Both the position numbers and the translations under genes were made by a program. A stretch of 64,000 nucleotides of DNA from Kitasatospora phosalacinea (GTDB lineage Bacteria > Actinomycetota > Actinomycetes > Streptomycetales > Streptomycetaceae), in NCBI RefSeq assembly GCF_030268885.1, contig NZ_BSSA01000008.1, positions 186,001 to 250,000 of the forward strand, given 5' to 3'. Shown here piece after piece: positions 8,928 through 17,212 of this stretch (position 1 is its first letter; each line of letters starts with the position of its first letter). The notes beneath the pieces were generated by a model. The model was not told the origin of the DNA. It made no database searches and saw only the letters and a program-made list of their open reading frames with translations.

Positions 8928-9380
8928 ATGACCGACGCGGCGCCCGTACTGAAAGTGCCCCAGGACGTGCTGGAGCACTTCGCCAAGCTGGGGGTGAGCC
9001 CGGAGACCTTCTCCGGCGGCCACCTGGGCGAGAAGCTGGGCATCACCATCGTCGAGGCGTCCCCGGACCGGGTGGTCGGCACGATGCCGGTGGAGGGCAA
9101 CCAGCAGCCGTACGGGCTGCTGCACGGCGGGGCGTCGGCGGCGCTGGCCGAGACGCTGGGCTCGGTCGGGGCGATGCTGCACGCCGGGCCCGGCCGCTAC
9201 GCGGTCGGCGTGGACCTGAACGCGACGCACCACCGCTCGGCGACCTCCGGGCTGGTGACGGGCGTGGCGACGGCGGTGTTCAAGGGGCGCACCGCGGCGA
9301 CGTACGAGATCGCGGTGACGGACGACACCGGACGCCGGATCACCTCCTGCCGGCTGACCTGCATGCTGCGCGACCTGTAG
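8928..9380 (+). CDS. Hotdog-fold thioesterase (PaaI family)
   Basis: 150-aa protein of the PaaI/hotdog thioesterase family, expected to hydrolyse aryl- or acyl-CoA thioesters in the cytosol. The core motif is visible as GLLHGGASAALAETLGSVGA, followed by VGVDLNATHHRSA and the C-terminal TCRLTCML strand. The start at 8928 is preceded by GGGAG at a good distance. It sits alone, divergent from polA, and is followed by a clear hairpin terminator. The physiological CoA substrate is not evident; no phenylacetate genes are adjacent. Confidence 0.92.
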   Translation: MTDAAPVLKVPQDVLEHFAKLGVSPETFSGGHLGEKLGITIVEASPDRVVGTMPVEGNQQPYGLLHGGASAALAETLGSVGAMLHAGPGRYAVGVDLNATHHRSATSGLVTGVATAVFKGRTAATYEIAVTDDTGRRITSCRLTCMLRDL

Positions 9381-9391
9381 GCCGCCGCCGA

Positions 9392-9433
9392 CCGCCCGGG
9401 AGCCGCCGCCGACCGCCGACGGCTCCCGGGCGG
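9392..9433 (+). terminator. Hairpin terminator after the thioesterase gene
   Basis: A perfect 14-bp inverted repeat (9392-9405 with 9420-9433, 14-nt loop) starts 12 nt after the thioesterase stop. There is no T-tract, which is usual for GC-rich actinomycete terminators. Confidence 0.6.
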
Positions 9434-9502
9434 CGCGCCGCCCCCGCCGGTTTGGCGGCGGCGGGCCAGGGGCAACCTCGGCTGGACGAGGGGGCTACCG
9501 CC

Positions 9503-10180
9503 ATGGCCGGAGAGCGCGCACCGCGGAGCGGCCCAGGGGGGTTCCTCGGCCCGGTCGAGCCGGGCGAGGGCACCTGGGCCCCGCTCGTGCTGCGCCCCGC
9601 GCCGCCCCCGGAGCGGCCGCCCCGGCTGCTGAGCAGGCGTCAGAAGTACCTGCTGGCAAGTTTCTTGCTGTTGCTCGTGCTGGCGCTGACCGTCCTGCGC
9701 GCCGCGAACTACCCTGAGCAGGCGGCGAACTCGCCTCCGCCGCAGGCGGTCCCCTTTCCCTCGCAGGCCGCCCGGTTCACCTACGTCGGCCCGGTCCCGG
9801 GCGGCCCGGAGACCTTCGCGCTGGAGCTGGCGGTGCACAACACCGGCCCCGGCCCGCTGGACGTGCTGGAGGTGCGGCAGGGCTACCGGGGGCTGACCGT
9901 CCTGGTGCCGGGCTGGCTGCCGCGGACGGTGCCGCCCGGCGGGACGGTGTCGCTGCGGGTGGACCTGCGGGTGACGGACTGCTCGGGGGCGCCCGCGGAC
10001 GCGACCTTCCCTTTCCTGGATGTAACGCTGCGTAACACGCGCGCAATGGAGACGGTGAGCCAGATCCTGGGCGACTCCTACGCCCGCGACCTCTCCGCAG
10101 CGTTGCACTCGGCCTGCGACCACACCGATAACCGGACACCCGCGACCAGCACCGAGACACCGGACAAACCTGTCCGATAA
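9503..10180 (+). CDS. Single-pass membrane protein with extracytoplasmic domain, unknown function
   Basis: Conserved-looking hypothetical of 225 aa. A Pro-rich N-terminal segment is followed by basic residues (RLLSRRQKY) and one strong transmembrane helix at about 49-66, predicting a short cytoplasmic tail and an outside domain. The outside part (about 80-200) has alternating strands (FALELAVHNTGPGPLDVLEV, GGTVSLRVDLRVTDC) suggestive of an immunoglobulin-like beta sandwich. Two cysteines are present near the C-terminus. The ATG at 9503 follows a purine-rich GAGGGGG. No function can be assigned. It lies upstream of the branched-chain amino-acid transporter but is separated from it by 291 nt. 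Confidence 0.75.
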   Translation: MAGERAPRSGPGGFLGPVEPGEGTWAPLVLRPAPPPERPPRLLSRRQKYLLASFLLLLVLALTVLRAANYPEQAANSPPPQAVPFPSQAARFTYVGPVPGGPETFALELAVHNTGPGPLDVLEVRQGYRGLTVLVPGWLPRTVPPGGTVSLRVDLRVTDCSGAPADATFPFLDVTLRNTRAMETVSQILGDSYARDLSAALHSACDHTDNRTPATSTETPDKPVR

Positions 10181-10471
10181 TCGGAGATCCCGTTCGTGAC
10201 CAGCGAGTTGGCGAGTGCAAGCATCCGCAACTCGGGACGGCCGCCGGAATTTCAAGCTCCACCTGGGTTTTTCGACCATGATGTGAGATCAACTTCCGCA
10301 ATGGTCATAACAAGAGAATCACAGCCTCTCCCGCCCCACTGCCCGAGTCGGCACCGTCGGTCTAGAGTCACGCCCAGTCACCGCGCCGTCCGGTTTTCGG
10401 GCTGGGCCGTCGCGATCCGGCACCGCCAGCCCTGTGCGCGTGTCCTCCAGAACCAGAAGGAGACCCTCGTC

Positions 10472-11725
10472 GTGCGAAAGAGCTCACTCCTTGTCGTGAC
10501 CATTGCAGTGACCGCGGCGCTGACGCTGTCCGCCTGCGGTTCGCGCGGCGGCAAGTCCGACTCCGGCGCGGACAACGCGGGTGCCAACAACGGCAACGGC
10601 GGCAGCACCAAGGTCGTGATCGGCATCGACGCCCCGATCAGCGGCAGCCTGTCGGCCCTGGGCCTCGGCATCCGGAACTCGGTGGAGCTCGCGACCAAGC
10701 AGGCCAACGCCAAGAACTACGTCCCGGGCGTGACCTTCTCCATCGAGGCCAAGGACGACCAGGCCAACCCGACCACCGGCAAGCAGAACGCCACCGCCCT
10801 GGTCGACAGCAAGGGCGTCGTCGGCGTGGTCGGCCCGCTCAACTCCAGCGTCTCGCTGACCATGCAGAAGGTCTTCGACGACGCCAAGCTGGCCCAGGTC
10901 TCCCCCGCCAACACCAGCCCCGACCTGTCGCTGGGCCCGGACTGGGGCAGCGGCAAGTTCACCCGCCAGTACCAGTCGTACTTCCGCACCGCCACCACCG
11001 ACGTGGTGCAGGGCAAGTTCGCCGCCCAGTACCTGTACAACGACGCCAAGAAGACCAAGGTCTACGTCATCGACGACAAGAAGACCTACGGCGCGGGCCT
11101 GGCCGCCATCTTCGCGGACGAGTTCAAGCGGCTCGGCGGCACCGTGGTCGGCACCGACCACATCAACCCGGGCGACAAGGACTTCTCCGCGATCGCCACC
11201 AAGGTGGCCGGCGCGGGCGCCGACTCGGTCTACTACGGCGGCGAGTACCCGGACGCCGGCCCGCTCAGCGACCAGCTGAAGAAGGGCGGCGCGAAGGTTC
11301 CGCTGTTCGGCGGCGACGGCATCTACGACCCGGAGTTCGTCAAGCTCGCCAACGGCAACGGCGAGGGCGACCTGGCCACCTCGGTCGGCGTCCCGGTCGA
11401 GGAGCTGGACAGCGCCAAGGAGTTCGTCGCCAACTACGCCGCGGCCGGCTACAAGGACCCGTACGCGGCCTACGGCGGCTACTCGTACGACGCCGCCTGG
11501 TCGATCATCGAGGCGGTCAAGGCCGCGGTCGAGCACAACGGCGGCAAGGTCCCGTCCGACCTGCGCACCAAGGTGCTGACGGAGCTCGGCAAGGTGAAGT
11601 TCACCGGCGTCACCGGCCCGGTCGCCTTCGACGAGTACGGCGACACCACCAACAAGCAGCTCACCGTCTACAGCGTCCAGTCCGGCGCCTGGAAGAAGGT
11701 CAAGAGCGGTACGTACAGCGGCTGA
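10472..11725 (+). CDS. Branched-chain amino-acid ABC transporter substrate-binding lipoprotein
   Basis: 417-aa periplasmic-binding-protein type I (LivJ/LivK type) that captures branched-chain amino acids or related ligands outside the membrane and delivers them to LivHM. The signal peptide MRKSSLLVVTIAVTAALTLS ends in a lipobox with the lipidated Cys at residue 22, then a Gly/Ser/Asn-rich linker. The mature part begins VVIGIDAPISGSLSALG and contains the family signature VVGVVGPLNSSVS. The start is GTG 10472 with AGAAGGAG upstream. It is the first gene of the transporter cluster. A perfect hairpin after its stop probably sets its expression above the downstream genes. Exact ligand specificity is inferred from the family. 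Confidence 0.95.
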   Translation: MRKSSLLVVTIAVTAALTLSACGSRGGKSDSGADNAGANNGNGGSTKVVIGIDAPISGSLSALGLGIRNSVELATKQANAKNYVPGVTFSIEAKDDQANPTTGKQNATALVDSKGVVGVVGPLNSSVSLTMQKVFDDAKLAQVSPANTSPDLSLGPDWGSGKFTRQYQSYFRTATTDVVQGKFAAQYLYNDAKKTKVYVIDDKKTYGAGLAAIFADEFKRLGGTVVGTDHINPGDKDFSAIATKVAGAGADSVYYGGEYPDAGPLSDQLKKGGAKVPLFGGDGIYDPEFVKLANGNGEGDLATSVGVPVEELDSAKEFVANYAAAGYKDPYAAYGGYSYDAAWSIIEAVKAAVEHNGGKVPSDLRTKVLTELGKVKFTGVTGPVAFDEYGDTTNKQLTVYSVQSGAWKKVKSGTYSG

Positions 11726-11758
11726 CCGCACCGCACCTCCCCCGCTCAGACACCCGTG

Positions 11759-11789
11759 AGGCGGAGGGCACCACAAGTGCCCTCCGCCT
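11759..11789 (+). promoter_or_regulatory. Intra-operon hairpin between binding protein and livH
   Basis: Perfect 13-bp inverted repeat (11759-11771 with 11777-11789, loop CACAA) in the 95-nt gap after the binding-protein stop. It ends 31 nt before livH. It may be a leaky terminator or an mRNA 3'-end stabiliser that raises binding-protein levels relative to the permease. Confidence 0.6.
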
Positions 11790-11820
11790 GCTCGTACCCC
11801 CCTATCCACGGAGGCCCGCG

Positions 11821-12750
11821 GTGCACGAACTGCCGCAAAACCTGGCCAACGGACTGATGCTCGGCCTGATGTACGGCCTCATCGCCATCGGTTACACGAT
11901 GGTCTACGGCATCGTCCAGCTCATCAACTTCGCCCACGGCGAGATCTTCATGATCGGCGGCTTCGGCGCGCTGACCGCCTACGCGGCGCTGCCGCACGGC
12001 ACCTCCCTCTGGCTGGCGCTGCCGGTCATGATCCTCGGCGGGGTGCTCGCCTCCGTGCTCACCGCCACCGCAGCCGAGCGCTTCGCCTACCGGCCGCTGC
12101 GCACCGCTCCCCGGCTGGCGCCGCTGATCACCGCGATCGGCCTGTCGATTGCGCTGCAGCAGGTGGTGTGGGCGTTCTACCCGGGTGGCAAGAAGGCGCT
12201 GTCCTTCCCGCAGTTCGCGGGCGACCCGATCGGCCTGGGCTCCTTCCACCTGCAGCGCAACGACCTGTTCCTGCTGGTCGCGGCGCCGCTGTGCATGCTG
12301 GTGCTGGCCGCCTTCGTGCGGCTGACCCGCACGGGGCGGGCCATGCAGGCCACCGCGCAGGACCCGGACACCGCGAAGCTGATGGGCATCGACACCGACC
12401 GGATCATCGTGGTCGCGTTCGCTCTGGGCGCGGCCTTCGCCGCCGTCGCGGCGGTCGCGCACGGCCTGCGCTACGGGCAGGTCGACTTCACGATGGGCTT
12501 CCTGGCCGGGCTGAAGGCGTTCACCGCGGCGGTGCTGGGGGGCATCGGCAACATCTACGGCGCGATGCTGGGCGGCCTGGTGCTGGGCGTCGCCGAGTCG
12601 ATGGCCACCGCGTACGTGCAGGACGTCCCGGGCATGCACCAGCTCGGCGGCGGCGCCTGGGCCAACGTGTGGGCGTTCGTGCTGCTGATCGTCGTCCTGC
12701 TGGTGCGGCCGCAGGGCCTGCTGGGCGAGCGCGTCGCGGATCGGGTGTGA
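11821..12750 (+). CDS. livH: Branched-chain amino-acid ABC transporter permease LivH
   Basis: 309-aa integral membrane permease, one half of the transport channel for branched-chain amino acids. The N-terminal LANGLMLGLMYGLIAIGYTMVYGIVQLINFAHGE is the LivH hallmark, and the EAA-like cytoplasmic loop region near the C-terminus (GLKAFTAAVLGGIGNIYGAMLGG) contacts the ATPases. It is almost entirely hydrophobic with multiple helices. The start is GTG 11821, preceded by GGAGG at 6 nt spacing. livM starts 5 nt after its stop. Confidence 0.95.
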   Translation: MHELPQNLANGLMLGLMYGLIAIGYTMVYGIVQLINFAHGEIFMIGGFGALTAYAALPHGTSLWLALPVMILGGVLASVLTATAAERFAYRPLRTAPRLAPLITAIGLSIALQQVVWAFYPGGKKALSFPQFAGDPIGLGSFHLQRNDLFLLVAAPLCMLVLAAFVRLTRTGRAMQATAQDPDTAKLMGIDTDRIIVVAFALGAAFAAVAAVAHGLRYGQVDFTMGFLAGLKAFTAAVLGGIGNIYGAMLGGLVLGVAESMATAYVQDVPGMHQLGGGAWANVWAFVLLIVVLLVRPQGLLGERVADRV

Positions 12751-12755
12751 GGACG

Positions 12756-14705
12756 ATGACCGAGAGCACGACCCACGAGACCTCCCCGGTCCTGCCGCTG
12801 CCCGCCAACCTCGCGCTGGGCGCGGCGGTCGGCGGCGGGGTGCTGGCCGCCGCCTCCGCGGCGATGTCCTGGACCTGGACGCCGGCCTTCCCCGGCGACC
12901 TGACGTACTACGGCTCCCCGGCCGGCCTGCAGTGGCTGGCGCTGGTCGGCGGCGCACTGACCGCGCTGCTGGCGCTGGCCGCCCACGGGCTGAAGGGCCT
13001 GCGCTGGCTGAGCCCCTCGGGCAGCCGCAACGGCGTGCTGTTCGCCGCGCTCGGCACCTTCGCGGTGTGCTGGTACGCGGTGGTGGCGATCGCCGTGGAG
13101 CTGGACGGCCTGGTCAACCTGGACCCGGGCGGCTGGCTGGCCGCGGTCGGTTCGCTGCTCGCCGTCCTGGGCGCGCTCGGCCTGCCGCTGGACCGCCGCC
13201 GCACCGTCCGCCACCCCGAACTGCACTGGGGCCTGTACGCGGCGCTGGCGGTCTCCGCGGTGCTGCGGGTCGGCTTCGGCCAGGGCTGGGCGCTGGACGC
13301 CGTGCCGCCGGGCATCCGGCCGATCTTCACCGAGAACCTGTGGTTCTTCGTCGTCCTGCCCGCGGCGATCGCGCTCTTCCGGCTGTGGCGGCTGCTGGAC
13401 GGCCGGCTGCGGATCGGCCGGATCGAGCGCCCGCTGCCCGCCGCCCGCGCCCTGCCGGGCTGGGCGGAGATCCTGGTGGTCACCGCGGTGTTCGCGGTGG
13501 GCCTGGGCGTGGTCGAGTTCGGCGTCTCCACCGAGTACGGGGAGCTGTTCGTCGGCTTCCTGCTGCTGACCGCCTTCGCCACCGCGGCGCTGCTGGCCTC
13601 CGGCGCGGTGGGCCGGCTGCGCGAACTGACCGCCCGGCACCGGGCGGTGACCACGGGCGCGGCGTTCGCCGCGGCGGGCGCGTTCCCGTTCACCCAGAGC
13701 AGCGAGACGTACGTGCTGATCGGGACCAACATCCTGATCTTCGCGACGGTGGCGCTGGGCCTGAACGTGGTGGTCGGCCTGGCAGGCCTGCTGGACCTCG
13801 GCTACGTGGCCTTCCTGGGCGTGGGCGCGTACGCGGCCGCGCTGGTGTCGGGGTCGAAGTTCTCGGTCTTCCGGGACCTGCACCTGCCGTTCCCGGTCGC
13901 GGTGCTGATCGGTGCGGCGGCGGCGCTGGTGTTCGGCGTGGTGATCGGCGCGCCGACGCTGCGGCTGCGCGGCGACTACCTGGCGATCGTGACGCTGGGC
14001 TTCGGCGAGATCTTCCGGATCGCGATGAACAACCTGGACGGCACGTCGGGCCCGAGCCTGACCAACGGCCCGAACGGCATCGCGGCGATCCCGGACGTCA
14101 GCCTGTTCGGCTTCGACTTCGGCGAGGCGCACGACTTCGGGGCCCTGCACCTGGGCAAGAACGGCAACTACCTGCTGCTGATGCTGGTGGCCACCGCGGT
14201 TGTGGTGACGGTGTTCGCGCGGGTCGCCAACTCCCGGATCGGCCGGGCCTGGGTGGCGATCCGGGAGGACGAGACGGCGGCCGAGGCGATGGGCATCAAC
14301 GGCTTCCGGGTGAAGCTGATCGCCTTCGCGCTGGGCGCGACCCTGGCCGGTCTGGCCGGTGCGGTGCAGGCGCACGTGTCGGGCGCGGTCTCGCCCGACC
14401 AGTACCTGTTCAGCAGCCCGACGCCGCCCAACTCGGCGTTCCTGCTGGCCGCGGTGATCCTGGGCGGCATGGGCACCATCAGCGGCCCGCTGGTGGGCGC
14501 GGCCCTGCTGTTCCTGATCCCGGCGAAGCTGGAGTTCCTGCAGTCCTACCAGCTGCTGGCCTTCGGCGTGGCGCTGATCCTGCTGATGCGCTTCCGCCCG
14601 GAGGGCCTGATCGCGGGCCGCCGGCAGCAGTTGGAGTTCCACGACGTGCAGTTGCCCGCGCAGGCCGCCCCGGCCGACGACGTACCGACCAAGGCAGGGG
14701 CGTGA
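12756..14705 (+). CDS. livM: Branched-chain amino-acid ABC transporter permease LivM, N-terminally extended
   Basis: 649-aa permease partner of LivH. The LivM core starts at about residue 315 (LIGTNILIFATVALGLNVVVGLAGLLDLGY) and runs through PTLRLRGDYLAIVTLGFGEI, the loop that docks the ATPases, to LLLMRFRPEGLI. E. coli LivM has 425 aa; here about 200 extra residues with several additional hydrophobic helices precede the core. Long LivM forms are common in streptomycetes, so this is probably lineage-typical and not a fusion. GAGG overlaps the livH stop just upstream of the ATG. The stop overlaps the livG start. Confidence 0.94.
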   Translation: MTESTTHETSPVLPLPANLALGAAVGGGVLAAASAAMSWTWTPAFPGDLTYYGSPAGLQWLALVGGALTALLALAAHGLKGLRWLSPSGSRNGVLFAALGTFAVCWYAVVAIAVELDGLVNLDPGGWLAAVGSLLAVLGALGLPLDRRRTVRHPELHWGLYAALAVSAVLRVGFGQGWALDAVPPGIRPIFTENLWFFVVLPAAIALFRLWRLLDGRLRIGRIERPLPAARALPGWAEILVVTAVFAVGLGVVEFGVSTEYGELFVGFLLLTAFATAALLASGAVGRLRELTARHRAVTTGAAFAAAGAFPFTQSSETYVLIGTNILIFATVALGLNVVVGLAGLLDLGYVAFLGVGAYAAALVSGSKFSVFRDLHLPFPVAVLIGAAAALVFGVVIGAPTLRLRGDYLAIVTLGFGEIFRIAMNNLDGTSGPSLTNGPNGIAAIPDVSLFGFDFGEAHDFGALHLGKNGNYLLLMLVATAVVVTVFARVANSRIGRAWVAIREDETAAEAMGINGFRVKLIAFALGATLAGLAGAVQAHVSGAVSPDQYLFSSPTPPNSAFLLAAVILGGMGTISGPLVGAALLFLIPAKLEFLQSYQLLAFGVALILLMRFRPEGLIAGRRQQLEFHDVQLPAQAAPADDVPTKAGA

Positions 14706-15547
14706 GCGCCGTGACCACCGAGACCGCAACCGAGACCGCCGCCGTCCCCGCCGCCGAGCCGGTGCTGGAGGCCTCCGGCGTGGTGATGCGCTTCGGCGGC
14801 CTGACGGCCGTGGGCGGCGTCGACCTGACGGTCCGCCAGGGCGAGATCGTCGGCCTGATCGGCCCGAACGGCGCCGGGAAGACGACCTTCTTCAACTGCC
14901 TGACCGGGCTGTACGTCCCGACCGAGGGCACCGTGAAGTACAAGGGCACGGTGCTGCCGCCGAAGCCGCACCTGGTCACCCAGGCGGGCATCGCCCGGAC
15001 CTTCCAGAACATCCGGCTGTTCGCCAACATGACGGCGCTGGAGAACGTCCTGGTCGGCCGGCACACCCGGACGAAGGAGGGCCTGTTCTCGGCGATCCTG
15101 CGCGGCCCGGGCTACCGGCGGGCCGAGGCGGAGAGCCGGGAGCGGGCCCGGGAGCTGCTGGAGTTCTGCGGCCTCGGCGCGAAGGCCGACCACCTGGCCC
15201 GCAACCTGCCGTACGGCGAGCAGCGGAAGCTGGAGATCGCCCGGGCGCTGGCCTCCGACCCGGGCCTGCTGCTGCTGGACGAACCGACCGCGGGCATGAA
15301 CCCGCAGGAGACCCGGGCCGCCGAGGAACTGGTCTTCGCGATCCGGGACCTGGGGATCGCGGTGCTGGTGATCGAGCACGACATGAAGTTCATCTTCAAC
15401 CTGTGCGACCGCACCGCCGTGCTGGTGCAGGGCCGCAAGATCGTCGAGGGCGACCGGGAGACCGTCCAGAACGACGAACGGGTCGTCACCGCGTACCTCG
15501 GCGCCCCGCTCGAAGGAACCACCGCAGCTCAGGAGGACGGCCAGTGA
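14702..15547 (+). CDS. livG: Branched-chain amino-acid ABC transporter ATPase LivG
   Basis: 281-aa ATP-binding subunit. Walker A GPNGAGKTT is at 54-62, the signature-like LPYGEQRKLEIARALA and Walker B LLLLDEPTAGMN follow, and the switch His is in VIEHDMKF. The family-typical ARTFQNIRLF motif after the Q-loop region identifies it as LivG. GTG 14702 overlaps the livM stop by 3 nt (GTGA); an internal GTG at 14711 is a possible alternative. Both ATPases energise import through LivHM at the inner face of the membrane. Confidence 0.95.
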   Translation: MSAVTTETATETAAVPAAEPVLEASGVVMRFGGLTAVGGVDLTVRQGEIVGLIGPNGAGKTTFFNCLTGLYVPTEGTVKYKGTVLPPKPHLVTQAGIARTFQNIRLFANMTALENVLVGRHTRTKEGLFSAILRGPGYRRAEAESRERARELLEFCGLGAKADHLARNLPYGEQRKLEIARALASDPGLLLLDEPTAGMNPQETRAAEELVFAIRDLGIAVLVIEHDMKFIFNLCDRTAVLVQGRKIVEGDRETVQNDERVVTAYLGAPLEGTTAAQEDGQ

Positions 15548-16260
15548 CCGCTCTGCTGGAGGTCGAGGACCTCCGTGTCGCCTACGGCAAGATCGAGGCC
15601 GTCAAGGGCGTCTCGTTCACCGTCGAGCAGGGCGAGGTCACCACCCTGATCGGCACCAACGGGGCCGGCAAGACCACCACCCTGCGCACCCTGTCCGGTC
15701 TGCTGCGGCCGACCTCGGGCAAGGTCCTGTTCGACGGGCAGGCGATCGACACGGTGCCCGCGCACCGGATCGTCGCCCTGGGCCTGGCCCACTCCCCGGA
15801 GGGGCGGCACATCTTCCCGCGGATGACCATCGAGGAGAACCTGCTGCTGGGCGCCTTCCTGCGGCGCGACGCGGCGGGCATCGCCGAGGACGTCGACCGG
15901 GCCTGCACGCTGTTCCCGATCCTCGCCGAGCGCCGCAGGCAGGCCGCGGGCACCCTCTCCGGCGGCGAGCAGCAGATGCTCGCGATGGGGCGGGCGCTGA
16001 TGTCCCGGCCCAAGCTGCTGATGCTGGACGAGCCGTCGATGGGCCTGTCGCCGCTGATGATGCAGAAGATCATGGCGACCATCGTGGAGCTGAAGGCCGC
16101 GGGCACCACCATCCTGCTGGTGGAGCAGAACGCCCAGGCCGCGCTCTCCCTCTCGGACCGCGCCTACGTGATGACCACCGGGAAGATCACCCTCTCCGGC
16201 ACCGGCGCGGACCTGCTGCACGACGAGTCGGTGCGCCGCCAGTACCTCGGCGAGGACTGA
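15544..16260 (+). CDS. livF: Branched-chain amino-acid ABC transporter ATPase LivF
   Basis: 238-aa second ATPase of the importer, paired with LivG. Walker A GTNGAGKTTT is at about 37-46, LSGGEQQMLAMGRALM is the ABC signature and LLMLDEPSMGLSP the Walker B. The SPEGRHIFPRMTIEENL stretch is typical of LivF. The GTG start overlaps the livG stop by 4 nt. It is the last gene of the operon, followed by a strong bidirectional terminator. Confidence 0.95.
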   Translation: MTALLEVEDLRVAYGKIEAVKGVSFTVEQGEVTTLIGTNGAGKTTTLRTLSGLLRPTSGKVLFDGQAIDTVPAHRIVALGLAHSPEGRHIFPRMTIEENLLLGAFLRRDAAGIAEDVDRACTLFPILAERRRQAAGTLSGGEQQMLAMGRALMSRPKLLMLDEPSMGLSPLMMQKIMATIVELKAAGTTILLVEQNAQAALSLSDRAYVMTTGKITLSGTGADLLHDESVRRQYLGED

Positions 16261-16281
16261 CGCCGCACCCGCGACGCGAGC

Positions 16282-16314
16282 CGCCCCCCGTCCGAGGCGA
16301 TCGGACGGGGGGCG
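16282..16314. terminator. Bidirectional terminator between livF and pdtaR
   Basis: Perfect 14-bp inverted repeat (16282-16295 with 16301-16314, 5-nt loop) between the convergent livF and pdtaR genes. Confidence 0.7.
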
Positions 16315-16334
16315 CTCGCGCGTGCGCGGGGGCC

Positions 16335-16988
16335 TCAGCCCTCGGTGGACTCCGCCTTCTTGCGGTCCTGGGCGGCGCCCTCCTCGATCACGGCCTCGGC
16401 GACGGCGGCCATCGTCATCCGGCGGTCCATCGAGGTCTTCTGGATCCAGCGGAACGCGGCGGGCTCGTTCAGGCCGAACTTGGTCTGCAGCACGCTCTTG
16501 GCGCGGTCGACCAGCTTGCGGGTCTCCAGCCGCTGCGAGAGGTCCGCGATCTCCTGCTCCAGGGTGCGCATCTCGGTGTAGCGGGAGACCGCCATCTCGA
16601 TCGCGGGCACCAGGTCGCTCTTGCTGAACGGCTTGACGATGTACGCCATTGCCCCGGCGTCGCGGGCCCGGTCGACCAGCTCGCGCTGGGAGAACGCGGT
16701 CAGCATCAGCACCGGCGCGAGGTGCTGCTCGTGGATCCGCTCGGCGGCCGAGAGGCCGTCCAGGACCGGCATCTTCACGTCCAGGATGGCCAGGTCGGGC
16801 TTGAGCTCCTCGACCAGCCTGACCGCCGTCTCGCCGTCACCGGCCTCACCGACGACGGTGTAGCCCTCCTCCTCCAGCATCTCCTTGAGGTCGAGGCGGA
16901 TCAGCGCCTCGTCCTCGGCGATGACGATTCGGGTGATCTGGGGCGAGTCGGTGTCAAGCGGCTGGGCCTGCTCGTCGGCAGTGCTCAC
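16335..16988 (-). CDS. pdtaR: ANTAR-domain response regulator (PdtaR type)
   Basis: 217-aa response regulator that acts on RNA: the ANTAR output domain binds paired hairpins and antiterminates transcription or controls translation. The receiver domain (about 18-135) has the acidic pocket EDE, phospho-acceptor Asp70 in LAILDVKMP, the switch Thr in LMLTAFS and Lys in YIVKPFSK. The ANTAR domain (about 150-205) shows RKLVDRAKSVLQTKFGLNEPAAFRWIQKTSMDRRMTM compressed around its conserved Ala/Trp positions. The start is GTG 16988 with GAGGAG just upstream; longer upstream frames would extend into the tRNA. The cognate kinase (PdtaS) is not in the window. Confidence 0.94.
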   Translation of the reverse strand: MSTADEQAQPLDTDSPQITRIVIAEDEALIRLDLKEMLEEEGYTVVGEAGDGETAVRLVEELKPDLAILDVKMPVLDGLSAAERIHEQHLAPVLMLTAFSQRELVDRARDAGAMAYIVKPFSKSDLVPAIEMAVSRYTEMRTLEQEIADLSQRLETRKLVDRAKSVLQTKFGLNEPAAFRWIQKTSMDRRMTMAAVAEAVIEEGAAQDRKKAESTEG

Positions 16989-17087
16989 GGGGCTCCTCGG
17001 TCCGGCGGGGTGCTGCATGCATGAGCCTACCCAGACACGGTATGTTGGGTGCACCACGGGTGGGGGGTCCGACCTTCGATCCGCTGG

Positions 17088-17160
17088 GCCCCGATAGCCC
17101 AATCGGCAGAGGCAACGGTCTCAAACACCGTCCGGTGTGGGTTCGAATCCCACTCGGGGC
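17088..17160 (+). tRNA. tRNA with anticodon CAA (Leu), class-I shape
   Basis: Folds by eye into a complete cloverleaf: 7-bp acceptor (17088-17094 with 17154-17160), short D arm with GG in the loop, 5-bp anticodon stem (17115-17119 with 17127-17131), loop CTCAAAC giving anticodon CAA at 17122-17124, and 5-bp T arm with TTCGAAT. The base after the acceptor is A (17161), followed by CC, so the full CCA is not encoded. The variable loop is only 5 nt (17132-17136), whereas normal leucine tRNAs have a long variable arm. The D stem has a C-A mismatch at its inner pair. It is called Leu from the anticodon only; its true charging identity is open. Confidence 0.85.
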
Positions 17161-17173
17161 ACCGCACTTCCTC

Positions 17174-17203
17174 CGGTTCCGAGGCCGCCCGGCCTCGGAA
17201 CCG
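17174..17203. terminator. Terminator between tRNA and lipoprotein gene
   Basis: Perfect 13-bp inverted repeat (17174-17186 with 17191-17203, loop GCCC) placed between the 3' end of the tRNA and the stop of the converging lipoprotein gene. Confidence 0.65.
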
Positions 17204-17212
17204 CTGCCGTTC

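Noticed and set aside
6028..8931. Very long plus-strand open frame opposite polA
   Set aside because: Antisense shadow of polA; composition (Leu/Gly/Val/Gln/Asp) is that of a reversed high-GC gene, no domain.
10340..10380. TAGAGT at about 10363 as -10 of the branched-chain binding-protein gene
   Set aside because: No acceptable -35 at 16-18 nt; the promoter of this operon could not be placed.
17018..17046. TGCATG-17 nt-TATGTT as a tRNA promoter
   Set aside because: The -10 is fair but the -35 match is poor; left out of the feature list.
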